Assembly (NCBI GenBank): GCA_013202335.1
Contig: JABMQR010000184.1
Location: forward strand, 1-42,331
Source of the DNA: Bacteroidota bacterium
Lineage (GTDB): Bacteria > Spirochaetota > Spirochaetia > JABMQR01
DNA: 42,331 nucleotides
Reading direction: 5' to 3'
The position numbers and the translations under genes are program-made. This document shows positions 17,811 to 25,859 of this stretch, one piece after another. How positions within the stretch are numbered: position 1 is the first letter of the stretch; each line of letters begins with the position of its first letter. The notes under the pieces were generated by a model. The model did not search any database and had not been told where the DNA came from. It saw only the letters and a program-made list of their open reading frames with translations.

Positions 17811-18967
17811 CTACCCGAAATTCCTGCGCATTAAATCGCAGTAATAACGGACGCTATCCCATTCGGCATCGGGTGCGATCCGGTGATCGGGGCAGGGGAT
17901 ATAGCCTCCAAGATCTATCAGAGGTTTGAGACGTTCAATTTCGGCCTTAATCGCCTTGCGGTCATGGGCAAAAAGAGTCTTATTCATACCGCCGACACCA
18001 CGTAAATCTTTCCCATACTGTTCTCTCCATGGTGCGATACTGGCATGCCAGGTACCCACCTCGATGGGAAAATGGTGTTTACGCCATTTTCCAGCCAGAC
18101 CGGGAGCAGGTGATCGATCATACCGTCACAGTCAACAGATACGATATCAACTCCATAAGAGGCTGCCAAATCAGTGATTCTCTTGTAATGAGGGCCAACC
18201 ACATCCCGAAAGAACGTGGGGTGAATAAGCGGCCCGTTTTTGAAACATATATCTTCCCAGAAGTGTAGGTATTCGAATTTTGCTCCATTTTCCAGGATCG
18301 ATTTTACGGTATTGTAACTGAGATCGGCCACATGATTCACCATCTCTTCCAGGAGTTCGGGATCATCAATGGTCAGGTAACTCAGGTTCTCCACCCCCAC
18401 GAAATCCCTGATGAAACCGATAAGACTGCCTGCAAAAAGACCTAATGGACGAGTTCTTCCGGAATTGTCTTTCAGGAATTCCCAGCCGCCTTCATCAAGC
18501 ATCCTCGTATGGTCTCCGGCCGGGACCCGGGAGCCGGCAATCCTTCTGTCGGAATAGAGAAGACGATTTTTGAAATCTGTTTCCCACTCCCTGCGCCCCT
18601 TGAAATAGTGGTCTACTTCAGTGGGGATTGAAACTACATCCCGTTTCTCCATGACGATGACTCCATCAATGTTGAGTACCTTCATGTTCCCTTCAGCATC
18701 TTCCTCAAGAATCTTTCTCTCGAAAGGGGGATCCAGACGGTAGAACGGTCCGAAATTCTGACTCCAGTTGTAATCGAATCCAAGGGCTCTGCCGATGCGG
18801 ATATCGGCATCACTGCAGTCTGTCCAACTGTCAGCCTCCTCTTTTGTTATATGTCCTTCAGCAGCCCACTTCTGCAATGTTTCAGTCCAGAAACCGAAAT
18901 GAACTATTGGAAGGGCAGAGTAATCTTCATAATGCAGTACTGCCATGGCATTGTCTTTGTTTTTCAT
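17811..18967 (-). pseudogene. URO-D family methyltransferase-like gene with a single-base frameshift (module 2)
   Basis: It encodes a URO-D superfamily protein of about 385 aa in two frames. The first runs from ATG 18967 (MKNKDNAMAVLHYEDYSALP) to WLENGVNTIFP. The second continues EVGTWHASIAPWREQYGKDL to the stop at 17811. The joint falls in CCC on the coding strand (18066-18068); one extra C would restore IFPIEVGTWHAS. The span of 1157 bases is exactly one short of a whole number of codons. The active-site motif is VDCDG, the same D-x-D-G variant as module 1, and the end is PCPDHRIAPDA. All conserved regions are intact, so the shift is either very recent or a sequencing error. It is divergent from AraC gene 2. 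Confidence 0.85.
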
Positions 18968-19023
18968 AAAAACCCCAGAATTCAATTAGAGTAAGATCAT
19001 ACACCCCTTCACAAAATAGGTAA

Positions 19024-19866
19024 ATGGATATATATTACAAAAGCATGGACTATAATAAGATTGTTCCTATTGCAAATATCCTCCCTGTTCTCAATATTGT
19101 CAATTACATTGGCAGCTGTGATCCCATGTCATGGGGACCGAGAATCAATGATGATTTTGAACTGATACTGATCAGGAAAGGGGTATTCAGTTATGAGTCA
19201 GGAATAAACGAAACCCTTGATTGCCTTCCGGGCATGATACTCATCATTCCTCCCGGAGAGGAACATACCCTCTACTCACCGGAGACGGAGTGGGCCTTCT
19301 CCTGCATTCACTGCCTGCCTCACGGCGGTTATCCCTGGTCCACGGGTTTGATCAGCCTTGATCCTAAACCCAGGAGCATAATTGACTTTTCCGATAATTT
19401 TACCTATATGGATGAGCTATTCTATCGCTGCAACACCCTATTTAACAGCTATGATGCCTACAGCACCGAGCTGGCGGTAACCTGCTGCCGTGAAATCTGG
19501 TTGCGCTGTGCAGCAAAATCACCTGGAAACAGCCTGCAGGTATCGGAGCGGATGCAGCACATGCTGGCCTATATCAGGGAACATATAGCCGATAGAATGA
19601 ATCGGCAGGTTTTGGCAGAGATATTTCATCTCAGCCCGGAGTATGTGAATACACTCTTCAAGCAGGAGCTTGGAATAAGCACCTCTGCCTGTATACATCG
19701 AGAGAAGGTTATTCATGGGTATCAATTGCTGCATTCACAGGGACTTTCTGTTGCCGAGACTGCCTATGCATGCGGGTTCAGTGATCCTTTCTACTTTTCC
19801 CGGGTCTTCAAGAAAGTGCTGGGTATAGCTCCCGACCGGCTGCGGGGACGTACCTATTTCACCTGA
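19024..19866 (+). CDS. AraC-family regulator (module 2)
   Basis: A 280-aa regulator. The N-terminal cupin sensor includes ELILIRKGVFSYESG, GMILIIPPGEEHTLYSP and a WAFSCIHCLPHGGYPW stretch. The C-terminal AraC domain includes RQVLAEIFHLSPEYVNTLFK and SVAETAYACGFSDPFYFSRV, ending in LGIAPDRLRGR. It is divergent from the frameshifted URO-D gene, with only 56 bases between the start codons, so promoters and operators must overlap. It is followed 61 bases downstream by the MFS-HEAT gene on the same strand, which may belong to the same response. Confidence 0.9.
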   Translation: MDIYYKSMDYNKIVPIANILPVLNIVNYIGSCDPMSWGPRINDDFELILIRKGVFSYESGINETLDCLPGMILIIPPGEEHTLYSPETEWAFSCIHCLPHGGYPWSTGLISLDPKPRSIIDFSDNFTYMDELFYRCNTLFNSYDAYSTELAVTCCREIWLRCAAKSPGNSLQVSERMQHMLAYIREHIADRMNRQVLAEIFHLSPEYVNTLFKQELGISTSACIHREKVIHGYQLLHSQGLSVAETAYACGFSDPFYFSRVFKKVLGIAPDRLRGRTYFT

Positions 19867-19912
19867 TGTGAAGGAGAGGCAAGTAATCTGCTTACATTAA
19901 ATTTTCATTTTC

Positions 19913-19921
19913 TGATATAGT
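19913..19921 (+). promoter_or_regulatory. Extended -10 promoter of the MFS-HEAT gene, leaderless
   Basis: TGATATAGT fits TGn-TATAGT. Six bases separate it from the ATG at 19928, so the start site would coincide with the start codon. This suggests the gene has its own promoter although it follows the AraC gene closely. Confidence 0.5.
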
Positions 19922-19927
19922 TATCTA

Positions 19928-22171
19928 ATGGCAAAATTTAAAGTGATCACTCCCTATCTCTCTGAAATTGGGCAGCAGAATGTGATACGTGGACAGTTAT
20001 TCACACGGGTAATTATGTACATCACTACCGGAGCCTTGATGCAGCTCTTTGCCAATGATGTGCTGGGTTATTCCCCGATGCGAATTGCCTCAATCCTTGC
20101 CATCATACCCATGGTGGCATTTATACGATTTCCCATATTATCGAAGATTCGACGCATCGGGTATGTGAAGATGCTGATAATCTCCTCAATATGTAAAATG
20201 GGGGTCATTGCTGTCCTGATGCTGATACCCCTCTCTTCACTCTCATTCTCGCTCTATCTCAGTCTGCTGATCCTGTTTTCAATTGCAGGACAGCTGGGGG
20301 GCGGGACCGTCTGGCAGCCTTTGCTGCGTGATATCACCACAAATGAGAACCGGGGGCGTTTTTTTTCACGGATGCGCTTCACCTTCACACTGACAACGAT
20401 GATCATTACGGCTGTAATTCCCTTCTTCATCGAGGAATCGATCTCTTTTTCCCAGTACAGGGTTCTTCTGGGTATTGCCCTGCTTGGCCTGGCAAACTAT
20501 ATATTCTGGATCCGCAGGGTTCCGGAGATTGAGACAGAGGAGCCGGAAAAAACCGCAGCATCCAGGGGAGAGATGCGAAACCTGTGGAAAACACTGAAAA
20601 CTTCCCGCCTTCTGAGACGGCCTCTATTGATCTTTTTCTGCTTCCAGTTCTCCCTTTTTCCCATATTGATTCTCTATTTCAGACAGATGCTCAATATACC
20701 TTCAAGCCTGATCACCATCTACACCTTCATGACCATAGCCGGCTCTACATTGTCACTGCTTATCTGGGGACGGATAGCCGATGCTATCGGCTTCAAACCG
20801 ATGCTGATCGGCCTCTGTATCATCAGTATGCTGCTGTCCCCGATATATCTGCTGCTGCGACCCATATCATCGGCCTGGATGGGATTTTACTCCGCCAATA
20901 CCGCTGATATGGTATCGATTGTGGTGCTTCTAGCCAGTGGCCTGCTCTATGGTGCGGTCCAGTCCGGCGCCGGTATTGCCATGGTATCGATACAGCATGC
21001 CCATACCACAAGTGAAAACTCCCTGACAGCCATGAGTCTCTTCTCTTTTGCTACAGTTATAATAGCGGCACTGCAGTCAATGGTTAATGGATTCTTTCTG
21101 GAGAAGATTGCCATCCCTGCCGGTATCCTGTGGGAGTTCAGGGATGTGATACAGGTTGATTATATCAAGCTCTATCTAATTTTCGCAGCAGCTTTTTTCC
21201 AGCTGCTCATTATACTGGCAATTAGGAAGATGCCAAATCTGAGAGCTTATTACGGTGTAGTTGATTTCTTCTCGGCCCTCAAGACCGGTTCGCTGCGCTC
21301 CATGCTGCTCTCGAGAAATATGTTCCATGGTAATGAGGTTACCCGATCCACAGTGGTTCAGCGTCTGCATACAGTCAACAGCCCCTTGAAACACGACACC
21401 CTGCACAAGATGCTCTCAGATCCCTCATATGATGTTAAGGTTCAGGCAGTACGGGCACTATCAAAATCACCCTCATCGGTGCAGATGCTTCTCAGGCTGT
21501 TGGAGCATGAGGGTTATCGTTCCCTGCACGATCATATTGCCTGGGCGTTAGGTGAAATCGGCTTGAAAGAGGCCGAAGATGCTTTAATCCGCAGGACAAC
21601 CGAAGGACAGTCAGATAGGGTGAAGGCAATGGCCGTCAGAGCCCTGGCTAAGATCGGCAGCCACAAGGCAATCCCGTCGATTCTGAAGCTTTTCAGGCAG
21701 GCTCCTCATACGGCACAGCATCTGCGCGCTTCGGCCTGCAAGGCCCTGATTCAGCTTGACTGTTATGAAGCCGCCGGGGAGATACTGGCCTTTCTCCGGT
21801 TGATGACTGCCCGGATAGAGCGCTATGAGCTGCTGAACGATCTCTGTATCTGGTATGGATTGCCGAACAGCTGGCTGATAGAGTATACCGATGGGCACTC
21901 CAATCGGGGGGCTTTGCTGGCCTATATCACCCGGCAGAGCAGAAGCTGGCGGGCATCACATACTGCCATATGCAAAGCAGTCGAGGGGCGTGATATTGCC
22001 TATATCCGACAGGAGCTTTCCAGTTTTAAAGAAAATACCATCCCCCCAAAGATTCTTCTGGCACTACAGCAGGAGATAATTCGTTCCGAGAGCTGGGAAC
22101 CGGTTGTTCTGTTATCGGCGGCAGTACTGATCTTCAAACCTAAAATTCAGGGTAGGCTGACGCTTTCCTGA
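19928..22171 (+). CDS. MFS transporter fused to C-terminal HEAT repeats
   Basis: A 747-aa protein. Residues 1 to about 440 are a 12-helix major-facilitator-type membrane domain. It includes a loop TTNENRGRFFSRMRFTFT after helix 4, as in sugar/drug MFS proteins, a central charged linker and WGRIADAIGFKP in the second half. Residues about 470-640 are soluble and contain consecutive HEAT/PBS-lyase-like helical pairs: DPSYDVKVQAVRALSK, DHIAWALGEIGLKEAEDALI, DRVKAMAVRALAKIGSHKAI and LRASACKALIQLDCYEAAG. The tail to 747 is soluble with no recognised motif. HEAT repeats usually bind partner proteins. The cargo is unknown; neighbouring AraC and URO-D genes suggest a role in substrate or product export/import. 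Confidence 0.85.
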   Translation: MAKFKVITPYLSEIGQQNVIRGQLFTRVIMYITTGALMQLFANDVLGYSPMRIASILAIIPMVAFIRFPILSKIRRIGYVKMLIISSICKMGVIAVLMLIPLSSLSFSLYLSLLILFSIAGQLGGGTVWQPLLRDITTNENRGRFFSRMRFTFTLTTMIITAVIPFFIEESISFSQYRVLLGIALLGLANYIFWIRRVPEIETEEPEKTAASRGEMRNLWKTLKTSRLLRRPLLIFFCFQFSLFPILILYFRQMLNIPSSLITIYTFMTIAGSTLSLLIWGRIADAIGFKPMLIGLCIISMLLSPIYLLLRPISSAWMGFYSANTADMVSIVVLLASGLLYGAVQSGAGIAMVSIQHAHTTSENSLTAMSLFSFATVIIAALQSMVNGFFLEKIAIPAGILWEFRDVIQVDYIKLYLIFAAAFFQLLIILAIRKMPNLRAYYGVVDFFSALKTGSLRSMLLSRNMFHGNEVTRSTVVQRLHTVNSPLKHDTLHKMLSDPSYDVKVQAVRALSKSPSSVQMLLRLLEHEGYRSLHDHIAWALGEIGLKEAEDALIRRTTEGQSDRVKAMAVRALAKIGSHKAIPSILKLFRQAPHTAQHLRASACKALIQLDCYEAAGEILAFLRLMTARIERYELLNDLCIWYGLPNSWLIEYTDGHSNRGALLAYITRQSRSWRASHTAICKAVEGRDIAYIRQELSSFKENTIPPKILLALQQEIIRSESWEPVVLLSAAVLIFKPKIQGRLTLS

Positions 22172-22201
22172 CCGGCAACACATCTGCTTCCGGTACTATA
22201 T

Positions 22202-22387
22202 GGGGAGAAGCTTATCACCATTACCGGTATTCAAAAGCAAACAAAGCTCTATTTTACCGTTGAAGATAATGGTTACGGTATGAGTATGGAGACTGCAGAT
22301 AAAATCATAAACCTTGAATATGAAAGTGAGATCGGCTCCTATACACGGGTAAAATTACTATTGCCGGTTATAACAGATCCTGTTTAA
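22202..22387 (+). pseudogene. C-terminal remnant of a sensor histidine kinase
   Basis: An open frame of about 60 codons with no start reads GEKLITITGIQKQTKLYFTV, then EDNGYGMSMETADKIINLEY, and ends IGSYTRVKLLLPV before TAA. EDNGYGM is the G1 box of a HATPase_c domain, and the last strand fits the end of a YesM-type kinase. The G2 box between them is deleted, and everything upstream (HAMP, His box, N box) is gone. It is a relic of a two-component system that once adjoined the AraC/URO-D genes. Confidence 0.6.
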
Positions 22388-22411
22388 TGAGCATATCGAC
22401 AATGAATATAA

Positions 22412-23356
22412 TCAAATTTTTCCGGTTGTTATCCTATACCGATGCGGTGTAATACCCTCCTGCTGATGGAATTTACGAACAAAATATGACGGATCCTGAA
22501 AACCTGCCAGCAGGCTTATCTGCGAAACCGAATCGGAAGTGGTCCTCAGCAGATAGCGGGCCCGTTCAAGCCGGGTCTGCAGAATCCAGACGTAGGGAGC
22601 CACCCCCACCGATTTGACAAACAACCGGCGCAGGGTCGAGCGGCTTACCGCGCCAACATCACACAGCTGCTCAATGGAAATCTCCTTTTCCATGTTCCTC
22701 CTGACATACCGGGTAATTCGTTCAAGCCGGGCTGATTCACTATTCTTCAGATCATACTGCAGCCCTTCAGCAATAAAGAGCAGTTCTTCCCAGAATAGGG
22801 TTGCCATGGATTGAGCAGTCTTTCTCGTCAACCTATTCAGATGAAAGAGCTCAATGGCATGAGCAGCCAGGTGTTCAAGTCTTCGTGTATCTCTATTCAG
22901 ATGACTGCTTACTATTCCTTTGAGGAGGGGGATTTCCACATCGCGAAGCGCTTCACCCTCCCACCAGACAAAGCTGTTTCGGTGGGCTACATCCGCTCTG
23001 TATGGAACAGAAGGATCATACCAGGGGATTAGGTGCACTCCTGCTACCGTAAAGGGAGTCCGGCTGTCGGCTTTGTAGGCAATGTCATGTTTCCAGGGCA
23101 GAATGAGGAAACGACCCGCAGTGAATCTGTATTGATTACCATTGGCTGTAACAATCCCGGATCCTTCTACACACCAGAGAAACATCCGGCTGTAGACTTC
23201 CGGGTTGTGAATAGTCATAGCAGGTCCAAATTTGAAAGTGTTGGCATAGGTTACTGCTGAATGGGCTAGTGAATCGATCTGATCCTCCTTTTTAAGGGTG
23301 ACAGGAGATGAACTAATTATCCTGTATAATGGACTAAAAATCCATAAAAATGGCAT
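22412..23356 (-). CDS. AraC-family regulator (module 3)
   Basis: A 314-aa regulator. A cupin sensor domain (WCVEGSGIVTANGNQYRFTA, then GRFLILPWKHDIAYKAD and AGVHLIPWYDPSVPY) precedes a linker. A classical AraC domain follows, with SIEQLCDVGAVSRSTLRRLF and SVSQISLLAGFQDPSYFVRK, ending in EGITPHRYR. It is divergent from the URO-D gene starting at 23437, with 80 bases between them. The start is uncertain: the ATG at 23356 lacks a clear ribosome site, and the first ~25 residues (MPFLWIFSPLYR) are not typical of the family. An AAGGAGG lies inside the frame near 23285-23300 but no standard start follows it closely. Confidence 0.88.
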   Translation of the reverse strand: MPFLWIFSPLYRIISSSPVTLKKEDQIDSLAHSAVTYANTFKFGPAMTIHNPEVYSRMFLWCVEGSGIVTANGNQYRFTAGRFLILPWKHDIAYKADSRTPFTVAGVHLIPWYDPSVPYRADVAHRNSFVWWEGEALRDVEIPLLKGIVSSHLNRDTRRLEHLAAHAIELFHLNRLTRKTAQSMATLFWEELLFIAEGLQYDLKNSESARLERITRYVRRNMEKEISIEQLCDVGAVSRSTLRRLFVKSVGVAPYVWILQTRLERARYLLRTTSDSVSQISLLAGFQDPSYFVRKFHQQEGITPHRYRITTGKI

Positions 23357-23436
23357 GAAAGTTATGATATAGTATCCTTGTGAATTTCAGTATGGTTTTA
23401 CGGAACTACTTGCACAAAGAAAGAAGGAAGTATGCT

Positions 23437-24507
23437 ATGAATTCCAGAGAACGAGTGCAAAATACCTTGTACCGGGAAAAAGCCGATCGTGTGCCGGTAA
23501 ATTATCTCTCCAATCCGGGAATTGACCTGAAGCTGAAGAACCATTACCGTTTGAAAGGTAACGATGATGAGGGGTTGCGTCAGGCTTTAGGTGTTGACCT
23601 CAGAGCGATTGGAGCTCCTTATATTGGACCCCGCCTGCACCAGGAGTTGCCGGAAAGGCAGGTAGATCCCCAGTTTGGCTGGCGAACCCGGTGGGTGGAA
23701 CACGCTGCCGGTGGGTATTGGGATTTCTGTGACTTTCCTCTGAAAACGGCTGACGAAGAGACTGTGGCACAGTGGCCTATGCCCTCGGTCGATGATTATG
23801 ATTATGATGTTCTGCCGGATATCTGCAGCGAGTACCGGAACTATGGTATGCATGTCGGAAATCCCGGATTGGCCTGCATCATGAATACTGCCGGCTTTTT
23901 CCGCAGCATGGACCAGATGTTTGTTGACCTGGCTATAGATGATCCTGCCGGCCTGCTCCTTATTGATCGATTTCTGGCAATCCAACTGGAGAAGACGGAA
24001 CGGGAGCTGGAGAAGATTGGAAACTCTATAGAATATATGTGGATAGGTGAGGATCTGGGAACTCAGGATAGTCCGATGATCAGTATGGATATGTTTCAAA
24101 AGCATATTCTCCCTTGTCAGATACCCTTTATTGAATTGGCTAAATCCCATAATCTGCCGGTCATGATCCATACGTGCGGTTCCAGCAGCTGGTCCTATGA
24201 AGCCTATATAGAGGCCGGAGTATCAGCCTTTGATACCCTGCAGCCCGAGTGTCATAATATGAATCCGGAATATCTTACAGAACATTTTGGAACCTGGGCC
24301 TCCTTTCACGGCTGTATCAGCACCACCAATGAACTCTCATTCGGTTCGGTTGCAGATGTTGAGAATCAGGTGAAGCATACTTTGGAGGTGATGATGCCTT
24401 ATAAAGGATATTTTCTGTCTCCGGCCCACAGTATTCAGGACAATTCCCCGCTTGAGAATGTGCTGGCTATGTATGATACGGGTAGGGAGTTTGGACAATA
24501 CGAATAA
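23437..24507 (+). CDS. URO-D family methyltransferase-like protein, zinc-motif type (module 3)
   Basis: A 356-aa TIM-barrel protein. The ATG at 23437 (MNSRERVQNTLYREKADRVP) is preferred over an upstream in-frame start at 23380 because AAGGAAG lies about seven bases before it and the family begins here. The loop GEDLGTQDSPMISMDMF matches URO-D/methyltransferase proteins. The zinc motif is H245-T-C247-G248 (MIHTCGSSS), as in MtaA/MtbA and CmuA-type corrinoid methyltransferases. The C-terminal LSPAHSIQDNSPLENV has a His where methyltransferases often have Cys. No corrinoid protein gene is adjacent. It is likely activated by the divergent AraC gene. Methyl transfer is inferred, not shown. Confidence 0.9.
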   Translation: MNSRERVQNTLYREKADRVPVNYLSNPGIDLKLKNHYRLKGNDDEGLRQALGVDLRAIGAPYIGPRLHQELPERQVDPQFGWRTRWVEHAAGGYWDFCDFPLKTADEETVAQWPMPSVDDYDYDVLPDICSEYRNYGMHVGNPGLACIMNTAGFFRSMDQMFVDLAIDDPAGLLLIDRFLAIQLEKTERELEKIGNSIEYMWIGEDLGTQDSPMISMDMFQKHILPCQIPFIELAKSHNLPVMIHTCGSSSWSYEAYIEAGVSAFDTLQPECHNMNPEYLTEHFGTWASFHGCISTTNELSFGSVADVENQVKHTLEVMMPYKGYFLSPAHSIQDNSPLENVLAMYDTGREFGQYE

Positions 24508-24536
24508 GGGCTAAAATATTCAGTTTGGATAAATCT

Positions 24537-24932
24537 CTAAAAGAAAACAGCCGGGCTTACATGATATTTCTCAGCAAGTTTTTCTATGTGGTTTTTATTC
24601 AGGAGTCTTTTTCCACTTAATATTTCACTGATGACCGATTTTGGTGCAATATCAGTCAGATCTTTCTGTTTGTGACCATGTTGATCCATGAGAAATTTTA
24701 CCATATCAATGGGTGATACCTTTTCCACAGGATAGTGCTCATCCTCAAATTTTTCGATAACAAACAGTAGAAAATCTAATAACGGTTCAATATCTTTGTT
24801 TCCGGATTCATAGACGTTTGTAAGTTCTTCCGCATATGAAATGGCACTATCCAAATCATTATCTGAATGTATTTGAAACTGAAGTAAGAATTTTGATACT
24901 TTCTCAACTTCATTATTTATGACAAAATGCAT
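24537..24932 (-). CDS. higA: HigA-type antitoxin (XRE helix-turn-helix)
   Basis: A 131-aa protein beginning MHFVINNEVEKVSKFLLQFQ. The N-terminal acidic, helical half neutralises the toxin in HigA relatives. The C-terminal DNA-binding half includes DMVKFLMDQHGHKQKDLTDI, then SEILSGKRLLNKNHIEKLAE and SPAVFF. The start overlaps the toxin stop as TAATG with GGAAGGGGG just upstream, so translation is coupled to higB. An in-frame extension upstream to 25058 is only the higB region read out of frame. The toxin gene is damaged, so the antitoxin may now be a solitary regulator. Confidence 0.85.
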   Translation of the reverse strand: MHFVINNEVEKVSKFLLQFQIHSDNDLDSAISYAEELTNVYESGNKDIEPLLDFLLFVIEKFEDEHYPVEKVSPIDMVKFLMDQHGHKQKDLTDIAPKSVISEILSGKRLLNKNHIEKLAEKYHVSPAVFF

Positions 24933-25122
24933 TAGTTCCCCCTTCCTGCATACTTTTTCGTGTACTCTGCATGAGTTAGTAACTCTTTGATAAAAATAGT
25001 TTTTCCCCATGATATTCTGACAATTAACCGGTAACTGTTGCCTTTTATATTGAAACATATCAGTGTATTATCAGCTACCGGATTCTAAGGTCTTTTTCTT
25101 TATAACTGTCATTCCAGCTCAT
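24932..25122 (-). pseudogene. higB: HigB-type toxin gene, truncated and frameshifted
   Basis: The minus-strand frame ending at 24932 reads NTLICFNIKGNSYRLIVRIS, then FIKELLTHAEYTKKYAGRG and TAA. This is the C-terminal half of a HigB mRNA-interferase toxin; FNIKGNxYRL and THAEY are family hallmarks. Upstream, a separate frame from ATG 25122 gives MSWNDSYKEKDLRIR and then TAG. Joining the two needs a frameshift near 25078. Even joined, the protein is only about 63 aa against roughly 95-105 for the family, so the N-terminal third is lost. It is very likely inactive. Confidence 0.72.
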
Positions 25123-25132
25123 TATAGCAAGA

Positions 25133-25181
25133 TCGCATATTGCGAACACGTTGTCAATAATTAAGTTTACATTTTGCGAAC
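25133..25181. promoter_or_regulatory. Candidate HigA operator region
   Basis: TCGCA-TAT-TGCGA (25133-25145) is an inverted repeat. TTGCGAAC occurs twice, at 25140-25147 and 25174-25181, with starts 34 bp apart. A TATAAT-like box on the minus strand lies just before the higB ATG. The arrangement fits autorepression by HigA, and the sites also lie upstream of the plus-strand sulfatase remnant. Confidence 0.45.
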
Positions 25182-25221
25182 TATTGTTGGAGAGATTAAG
25201 ATCATTCATTAAGGAACACTC

Positions 25222-25758
25222 ATGAAAATAGGCGAACCAGGACAACCGAACATACTCTTTGTTATGACCGATCAGCGCCGTTCTGAATTGATCAGCTTAA
25301 CTGATTTGTTCGCTATTACCACAGGTGCTGCCGGAAAGACAGAAGTAAGGGAAGGCATTGATGTGCTCGGTATGCTTGACGGTTCAACAGAACCGCGAAA
25401 CAATCTTATCGGATATTATGGATTACCCGGAAGTAATGCTTTCAAGATCATGGTTCGGGATGCCCGGTGGAAGTACATCTACTTTGCCAATGGGGGAAAA
25501 GAACAGCTTTTTGATTTTCGTAATGATCCTGATGAACTTAAAAACCTTGCTGAGCAGGAACGGGATATTGTGCGAAAATTAAGAACAGAGGCGGTTGCTG
25601 CCTGTAGACAACCGGGTGCCCGTGACGCCCTGGAAGGTGATGACCTAAAAGTATTACCTTTCAGAAAGTGGAAATGGAATGGGGAACGCGTTTATCAATT
25701 TGATTTATCCAGAGGTGTTTTAGGGTTTCCTGAAAATCCTGGAGATCTTTCTCAATAG
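25222..25758 (+). pseudogene. Sulfatase gene with large internal deletion
   Basis: A 178-aa open frame starts like a type I sulfatase (QPNILFVMTDQRR, the metal-binding N-terminus). Within about ten residues it jumps to the sequence that lies near the C-terminal third of sulfatases: SLTDLFAITTGAAG, EPRNNLIGYYGLPG, FKIMVRDARWKYIYFANGGK, EQLFDFRNDPDELKNLA. The formylglycine CxPxR active site and some 250-300 residues are missing, so it cannot be catalytic. The deletion joint lies near 25280-25295 and is in frame. A full-length ancestor points to past use of sulfated carbohydrates. Confidence 0.8.
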
Positions 25759-25791
25759 GATATATAGAGTTTGAAGCTGCATAATTTATGC

Positions 25792-25827
25792 TTGACGTTT
25801 TTATATATAAAATATACTATTGGTATA
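25792..25827 (+). promoter_or_regulatory. Promoter and candidate operator of the IclR gene
   Basis: A -35 TTGACG (25792-25797) and -10 TACTAT (25815-25820) are spaced by 17 bases. An inverted repeat TATAC (25813-25817) / GTATA (25823-25827) covers the -10, suggesting autoregulation. Confidence 0.6.
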
Positions 25828-25859
25828 ACGAATAAAAATGTTGTAAAGAAGGGATAGTA

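Noticed and set aside
24933..25058. N-terminal extension of HigA upstream of 24932
   Set aside because: It is the HigB coding region read in another frame; the TAATG overlap and strong ribosome site fix the true start at 24932.
25085..25165. TTGACA/TATAAT pair on the minus strand as the higBA promoter
   Set aside because: Both boxes are perfect but are 25 bases apart, too far for a normal sigma-70 promoter; only the TATAAT may be used.
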